Shown: positions 6,734 through 9,842 of the stretch, piece by piece
How positions within the stretch are numbered: the first letter of the stretch is position 1
Layout: each line of letters begins with the position of its first letter
NCBI GenBank assembly: GCA_913052545.1
Contig: CAJXEF010000079.1
Location: forward strand, 1-9,842
Source: an uncultured Chloroflexota bacterium
GTDB lineage: Bacteria > Chloroflexota > Dehalococcoidia > UBA3495
Length of the DNA stretch: 9,842 bases
Direction: 5' to 3'
Made by a program: the position numbers and the translations under genes
The notes under the pieces: generated by a model
The model's database searches: none
Told to the model about the DNA's origin: nothing
Seen by the model: the letters and a program-made list of their open reading frames with translations, nothing else

Positions 6734-7903
6734 ATGAATTTTTCTACACGCCTAGATAAATTGGCACCATATCCCTTTGTCGAGATATCTAGGATTATAT
6801 CCGAAAAACGGGCTGCCGGAGCTGACGTGGTTACCTTCGGAATTGGTGATCCAGATATTCCAACGCCGCAACCGATCATAGAGAGACTGTTGACAGCTTC
6901 ACAAGATCCGCCTAACCATCGTTATCCGGAAACTGATGGGCTACCAGAACTGCGACGAGCAATTTCTTACTGGTACGAAAAACGTTTCAACATTAAGTTA
7001 GATCCGGATACGGAAGTGCTCCCCTTGATCGGAGCCAAAGAAGGAATAGGACACGTCGCTTTTTGTTTCCTAGATCCCGGTGACCTAGCATTAGTTCCCG
7101 ACCCTGCATATCCTGTCTACGGAGTCGGTACGATGTTCGCAGGGGCTGAGTCCCATATAATGCCTCTCCGTGAGTCGAACGGTTGGCTACCGGATTTAAA
7201 CGAAATCCCGAGTGACATCTCCAGATCGGCTAAGATTATGTGGGTCAATTACCCAAACAACCCAACAAGTGCTGTCGCGAGTATAGAAGACCTAGCGGGT
7301 ATAACTGCGTATTGCAGAGAGAACGATATCGCATTGCTTCATGACGCAGCATACAGCGAGGTCGGATACCACGGGTATAAGGCCTCAAGTTCGATGCAAA
7401 TAGATGGCGCCCGAGAAGTTGGAATAGAATTTCATTCACTTTCTAAAACTTATAATATGACGGGTTGGCGGATAGGAATGGCTGTTGGCAACGCTGACAT
7501 GATAAAAGCGCTCTTCCAAATAAAGGCAAATTTGGATTCTGGAATTCCACAAGCTGTTCAGGAGATGGCGATTGAGGCTTTAACTGGCTCTCAAAATTGC
7601 ATAGACAATAACGTCGCAATTTATCAAAAACGGCGAGACCGAGTTGTTGACGCTCTGACCTCTATGGGTTTGCCAGTGACGACTCCTGAAGCGAGTTTGT
7701 ACATCTGGGCTCCAGTCCCTAATGGCTATACCTCGGCAGGGTTTGCTGCCAGATTACTGGAAGACATAGATATAGTAGTGACTCCTGGATCAAGCTATGG
7801 TTTATACGGAGAAGGTTACATAAGACTTTCTCTTACGACCCCCGATGAGCAAATTGAGAAGGGGTGCCAGAGACTCGAATCTTGGCAAATTCCAACCCCC
7901 TAG
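6734..7903 (+). CDS. dapL: LL-diaminopimelate aminotransferase (DapL family)
   Basis: PLP enzyme of aminotransferase class I/II. It converts tetrahydrodipicolinate plus glutamate directly to LL-diaminopimelate, bypassing the DapD/C/E or dehydrogenase steps. Length of 389 residues fits. G-I-G-D-P-D-I-P-T-P (36-45) is the family's N-terminal signature. Other landmarks are N-Y-P-N-N-P-T (172-178), D-A-A-Y-S-E (204-209, with the PLP-contacting Asp204 and Tyr207), the PLP lysine K238 in S-L-S-K-T-Y-N-M-T-G-W-R (235-246), and R364 in Y-I-R-L-S-L for the substrate carboxylate. AAGG at 6722-6725 lies 8 bases before the ATG. The position next to dapF is strong support for DapL over other aminotransferases of this fold, which are hard to separate by sequence alone. 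The TAG stop at 7901-7903 is followed, in the same frame, by hflX. Confidence 0.9.
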   Translation: MNFSTRLDKLAPYPFVEISRIISEKRAAGADVVTFGIGDPDIPTPQPIIERLLTASQDPPNHRYPETDGLPELRRAISYWYEKRFNIKLDPDTEVLPLIGAKEGIGHVAFCFLDPGDLALVPDPAYPVYGVGTMFAGAESHIMPLRESNGWLPDLNEIPSDISRSAKIMWVNYPNNPTSAVASIEDLAGITAYCRENDIALLHDAAYSEVGYHGYKASSSMQIDGAREVGIEFHSLSKTYNMTGWRIGMAVGNADMIKALFQIKANLDSGIPQAVQEMAIEALTGSQNCIDNNVAIYQKRRDRVVDALTSMGLPVTTPEASLYIWAPVPNGYTSAGFAARLLEDIDIVVTPGSSYGLYGEGYIRLSLTTPDEQIEKGCQRLESWQIPTP

Positions 7904-7904
7904 C

Positions 7905-7909
7905 GGAGA
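7905..7909 (+). promoter_or_regulatory. Ribosome binding site supporting the upstream hflX start
   Basis: GGAGA begins one base after the end of the dapL stop codon. Its GGAG ends 7 bases before the ATC at 7916, an ideal spacing. It is almost 100 bases from the TTG at 8006, so it cannot serve that codon directly. It is the main sequence evidence that translation of hflX starts near 7916. Confidence 0.6.
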
Positions 7910-7915
7910 ATTAAT

Positions 7916-9076
7916 ATCGCCAAAAAGACAGTATCTACCGGATTAGAACCTGAAAGGGCCCTCGTAGTAGCAGTAGAGTTACGTAGCGGCGATCATCTAT
8001 GGGATTTGAAAGACACTTTAAGTGAATTAACGTACCTTGCAAATGCCGCAGGGGCGAAAGTCGTCGGAGAACTTACCCAACGAGCAGAAAGATTTACGTC
8101 AACATACGTTGGCAAGGGTAAATTACAGGAATTACAAGAAGAAAGCAAAGAAAAACAGGCCGACGTAGTCATATTTGACGATGAACTTACTCCTACTCAA
8201 CAGAGAAATCTAGAATCGGCCCTCCAAATAAAAGTAATAGACCGAACGGCCCTTATTCTAGATGTGTTTGGGCGCCACGCCCGAACGCATGAAGGACAAT
8301 TACAGGTTGAATTAGCACAACATCAATATCTACTTCCTCGGCTAGTAGGGCAATGGTCTCACTTAGAACGCTTGGGAGGCGGGATTGGTACACGAGGCCC
8401 CGGTGAGACTCAATTAGAAACTGATCGACGAATAATCCGGCGCCATATCCAGAAAATACAAACTGAACTAGACAAAGTCAAACAACGTCGTTACCAATCT
8501 ATGGAGAGACGCAAAAAAGCGAGCGTTCCAATGGCCAGTTTAGTTGGCTACACCAACGCCGGTAAAAGTACGTTATTTAACGCATTAAGCGATGCCAAAG
8601 TCGAAGCGGAAGATCAATTGTTCTCTACCCTCGATCCAGTTACCCGACGAGTACGTCTCCCATCTGGACAAGAGATCCTTTTAACAGACACAGTCGGGTT
8701 TATACAAAAGCTATCCCCCACCGTAGTAGCTGCGTTCCGCGCCACGCTAGAAGAGTTAACACAATCGGATATCCTCTTACACATCATCGATGTAACCCAC
8801 CCTAAAGTGGTCGAACAAACTGAGGTAGTTGAAGAGACATTGGCTGACTTGAACTTGCTCGATAAGCCTAGAATCTTGGTTCTAAACAAGATGGATTTAT
8901 TGGAAGAAGATACAGAAAAAACTGATCTTAGCCTACTGCCAGGATCAGAGACTCTAAACAGTATAATGATCTCGGGAGCTCAACGTTGGAATTTAGATAA
9001 TTTACTCCAACAAATCGAGTCGGAGTTGATAGGAATTGAAGGGCCGTTATCGTTTGCACATCCAAACGGTCGTTAG
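7916..9076 (+). CDS. hflX: GTPase HflX, apparently starting at an ATC codon
   Basis: Ribosome-associated GTPase of the Obg-HflX superfamily, known to split stalled or heat-damaged ribosomes. With the start at 7916 it has 386 residues. An N-terminal HflX domain contains E-R-A-L-V-V (13-18) and Y-V-G-K-G-K-L (64-70). The linker holds the signature [15 protein letters not shown] (154-168). The G domain has G-Y-T-N-A-G-K-S-T (211-219), D-T-V-G-F (258-262) and N-K-M-D (324-327). The first ordinary start codon in frame is TTG at 8006, but that removes 30 residues including the conserved [10 protein letters not shown] stretch. The frame is open back to the dapL stop with no ATG, GTG or TTG. ATC at 7916, followed by A-K-K-T, lies 7 bases after GGAG and is my preferred start; ATT at 7910 is another. 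If only ordinary starts are allowed, the CDS is 8006-9076. Function call secure, start unusual. Confidence 0.9.
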   Translation: MAKKTVSTGLEPERALVVAVELRSGDHLWDLKDTLSELTYLANAAGAKVVGELTQRAERFTSTYVGKGKLQELQEESKEKQADVVIFDDELTPTQQRNLESALQIKVIDRTALILDVFGRHARTHEGQLQVELAQHQYLLPRLVGQWSHLERLGGGIGTRGPGETQLETDRRIIRRHIQKIQTELDKVKQRRYQSMERRKKASVPMASLVGYTNAGKSTLFNALSDAKVEAEDQLFSTLDPVTRRVRLPSGQEILLTDTVGFIQKLSPTVVAAFRATLEELTQSDILLHIIDVTHPKVVEQTEVVEETLADLNLLDKPRILVLNKMDLLEEDTEKTDLSLLPGSETLNSIMISGAQRWNLDNLLQQIESELIGIEGPLSFAHPNGR

Positions 9077-9113
9077 CAAATTCTGTAGAGGGTAGCATTC
9101 GATGGGAAGATTT

Positions 9114-9141
9114 GTTCTATAAACATGTTCGCACAACGTAT
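9114..9141 (+). repeat. Diverged direct repeat, copy 1
   Basis: GTTCTAT, six bases (AAACAT), then GTTCGCACAACGTAT. It matches copy 2 at 9286-9310 except for a spacer three bases longer and one C/T change in the 15-base core (core here at 9127-9141). The role is unknown. It could be a duplicated protein-binding site or the trace of an old duplication. Confidence 0.6.
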
Positions 9142-9272
9142 AACCTGTAAATCCCCTTACTATGCTAGATTTTAGTGATTATGAGCTACATAAAAAGATT
9201 GGGAAAAGATACCGCAAATATTAAGTGATTATATATATTTATTATTAATGCGCCTGACTACTGAACCTTAAG

Positions 9273-9294
9273 ATATAGAACATACGTTCTATAT
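9273..9294. repeat. Perfect 9-bp inverted repeat
   Basis: ATATAGAAC and GTTCTATAT flank the four bases ATAC. As DNA it resembles a dimeric-regulator operator; as RNA it is a 9-bp hairpin with a tetraloop. No T-run follows, so it is not a standard terminator. An overlapping alternative stem pairs 9279-9288 with 9304-9313 (10 pairs, one G-U) around a 15-base loop. The two cannot form together. Confidence 0.6.
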
Positions 9295-9310
9295 GGTTCG
9301 CACAATGTAT
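9286..9310 (+). repeat. Diverged direct repeat, copy 2
   Basis: GTTCTAT, three bases (ATG), then GTTCGCACAATGTAT (core at 9296-9310). It is the partner of the copy at 9114-9141. Unlike copy 1, its first half is also one arm of a perfect inverted repeat. Confidence 0.6.
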
Positions 9311-9464
9311 GTTATGTTAATATATATTTAATGCCCTCCTCGATATGACATAAGGCAAATTGTTTTTCAGACAGAGGATTACATCACTCAACTAGCAGCC
9401 TCTTAAGAAGATCTATAGGACCATTAATCGCCAATAAATCTCTAAGCCTCATAAACATCAAGGG

Positions 9465-9493
9465 TTGCGGTGGGTAGGACTCATACTTATAAT
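9465..9493 (+). promoter_or_regulatory. Sigma-70-type promoter for the tRNA genes
   Basis: The -35 element TTGCGG (9465-9470) is separated by 17 bases from a perfect -10 TATAAT (9488-9493). Transcription would begin near 9500, about a dozen bases before the mature 5' end of tRNA-Val, leaving a short leader for RNase P. The spacing and -10 are ideal, and the position directly before tRNA-Val makes this the best promoter in the window. Confidence 0.75.
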
Positions 9494-9512
9494 TAATACA
9501 GGTGTAACTATA

Positions 9513-9588
9513 GGGCGGTTAGCTCAGCGGTTAGAGCGCCTCGTTCACACCGAGGAGGTCGGAGGTTCAAATCCTCCATCGCCCACCA
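9513..9588 (+). tRNA. tRNA-Val, anticodon CAC
   Basis: A complete cloverleaf of 76 bases including encoded CCA. Acceptor arms GGGCGGT and ATCGCCC pair fully with one G-U. The D stem is GCTC/GAGC (9522-9525, 9534-9537). The anticodon stem CCTCG/CGAGG (9539-9543, 9551-9555) encloses the loop TTCACAC, so bases 34-36 are CAC and read the Val codon GTG. A 5-base variable loop and T arm GGAGG-TTCAAAT-CCTCC follow; the discriminator is A. CAC reads only GTG by standard pairing, so a TAC or GAC isoacceptor is expected elsewhere. Confidence 0.95.
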
Positions 9589-9636
9589 TATAATTGGTTC
9601 GGAGGGTGACCTCTAAAACGTTTTAACAATCGCTAC

Positions 9637-9722
9637 GCCGAGGTGGCGAAACGGCAGACGCGCTGCGTTCAGGGCGCAGTGTCCTTTAGGACGTGTGGGT
9701 TCAAATCCCTCCCTCGGCACCA
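9637..9722 (+). tRNA. tRNA-Leu, anticodon CAG
   Basis: A class II tRNA of 86 bases with encoded CCA. Acceptor GCCGAGG/CCTCGGC pairs perfectly. The anticodon stem CTGCG/CGCAG (9663-9667, 9675-9679) encloses TTCAGGG, giving anticodon CAG for codon CTG, with G37 next to G36, the usual context for TrmD methylation. The long variable arm forms GTCC-TTTA-GGAC (9681-9692). The T loop is TTCAAAT (9700-9706); the T stem has one T-T mismatch (9696 with 9710). It lies 48 bp after tRNA-Val and may share its transcript. Confidence 0.95.
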
Positions 9723-9789
9723 AATGATAAAAAGGATCCATAATGTTATTATATTTATGTTAAGTGAATAAGCGGAGGTTTCCTAGTAT

Positions 9790-9842
9790 GCGCTTGTAGC
9801 TCAGCGGATAGAGCGCTGCCCTGCGGAGGCAGAGGCCGAGAG
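9790..9842 (+). tRNA. tRNA-Arg, anticodon GCG (3' end outside window)
   Basis: The 5' 53 bases of a tRNA cut by the window edge. The acceptor 5' arm is GCGCTTG (9790-9796) and the D arm is GCTC/GAGC. The anticodon stem CTGCC/GGCAG (9816-9820, 9828-9832) encloses CTGCGGA, so bases 34-36 are GCG with T33 and G37. GCG reads the Arg codon CGC, and CGT by wobble. Bacteria usually read these with an ACG tRNA edited to inosine. The sequence closely resembles a tRNA-Arg(CCG) pattern with G in place of C34. The T arm and 3' acceptor strand are not visible. Confidence 0.85.

Larger units (their letters stand above)
9077..9464. other. AT-rich non-coding stretch with diverged repeats
   Basis: Roughly 390 bases between hflX and the tRNA promoter, visibly richer in A and T than the coding part. 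I find no credible gene on either strand: stops are frequent and no start with a ribosome binding site leads to a frame of useful length. No known structural RNA (tmRNA, SRP RNA, RNase P, 6S) is recognisable. The stretch holds a diverged direct repeat, a perfect inverted repeat and two similar TATATATTTA blocks (9232-9241 and 9321-9330). No T-run terminator for hflX is evident. Confidence 0.6.

Noticed and set aside
9051..9068. Hairpin CGTTTG/CAAACG at the end of hflX as its terminator
   Set aside because: It lies inside the coding sequence, has six pairs, and is not followed by a T-run.
9077..9512. Replication origin or CRISPR in the AT-rich gap
   Set aside because: No DnaA-box-like series and no regularly spaced repeats; the two repeat copies differ in spacing and sequence.
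9601..9625. Small GGAGG-GTGA-CCTCT hairpin and the 12-base palindrome TAAAACGTTTTA between tRNA-Val and tRNA-Leu
   Set aside because: The hairpin is short and not followed by a T-run, and the palindrome alone has no supporting context. They may help tRNA processing but cannot be called.
9747..9755. TATTATATT as a separate promoter for tRNA-Arg
   Set aside because: No -35-like element at the proper distance; co-transcription or chance is as likely.

Overview
The window is a compact bacterial chromosome segment. Nine protein-coding genes lie on the + strand from 1 to 9076, mostly 6-40 bp apart. An AT-rich gap of about 430 bp follows, then three + strand tRNA genes, the last cut by the window edge. 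The organism is probably a Chloroflexota bacterium (SAR202 or other Dehalococcoidia-like). This is an inference from the combination of an archaeal-type phosphoglycerate mutase, a DapL-type aminotransferase paired with DapF, and a polyprenyl synthetase homologue with the W-W-V-W-G-P segment. No rRNA or other marker gene is present to confirm it.

Region 1 (1-1553) holds the 3' part of an L-threonylcarbamoyladenylate synthase gene (TsaC/YwlC type), then a polyprenyl-synthetase-fold protein. The latter has lost most of the catalytic aspartates and the basic isopentenyl-diphosphate-binding motif. Region 2 (1592-4808) is a lower-glycolysis block of pgk, apgM and tpiA, which interconverts triose phosphates and moves 1,3-bisphosphoglycerate to 2-phosphoglycerate. 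Region 3 (4815-9076) holds miaA (tRNA A37 prenylation), dapF and dapL (last steps to meso-diaminopimelate) and hflX (ribosome-associated GTPase). TsaC and MiaA both supply tRNA position-37 modifications, and HflX acts on ribosomes, so translation upkeep is interleaved with central metabolism and lysine/cell-wall precursor synthesis. The close packing suggests one or a few long transcripts, with a possible break in the 86-bp gap before dapF.

Region 4 (9077-9842) begins with non-coding AT-rich DNA. It carries a diverged direct repeat, a perfect 9-bp inverted repeat and an overlapping alternative hairpin. A convincing -35/-10 promoter then precedes tRNA-Val(CAC), tRNA-Leu(CAG) and a partial tRNA-Arg with anticodon GCG.

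The observations most worth checking are three. The polyprenyl synthetase homologue looks like a pseudoenzyme. The conserved N-terminus of HflX is encoded in frame but has no ATG, GTG or TTG, and appears to start at an ATC codon behind a well-placed ribosome binding site. The Arg tRNA carries GCG, where bacteria normally use ACG. No mobile element, CRISPR array or defence-type system is visible.
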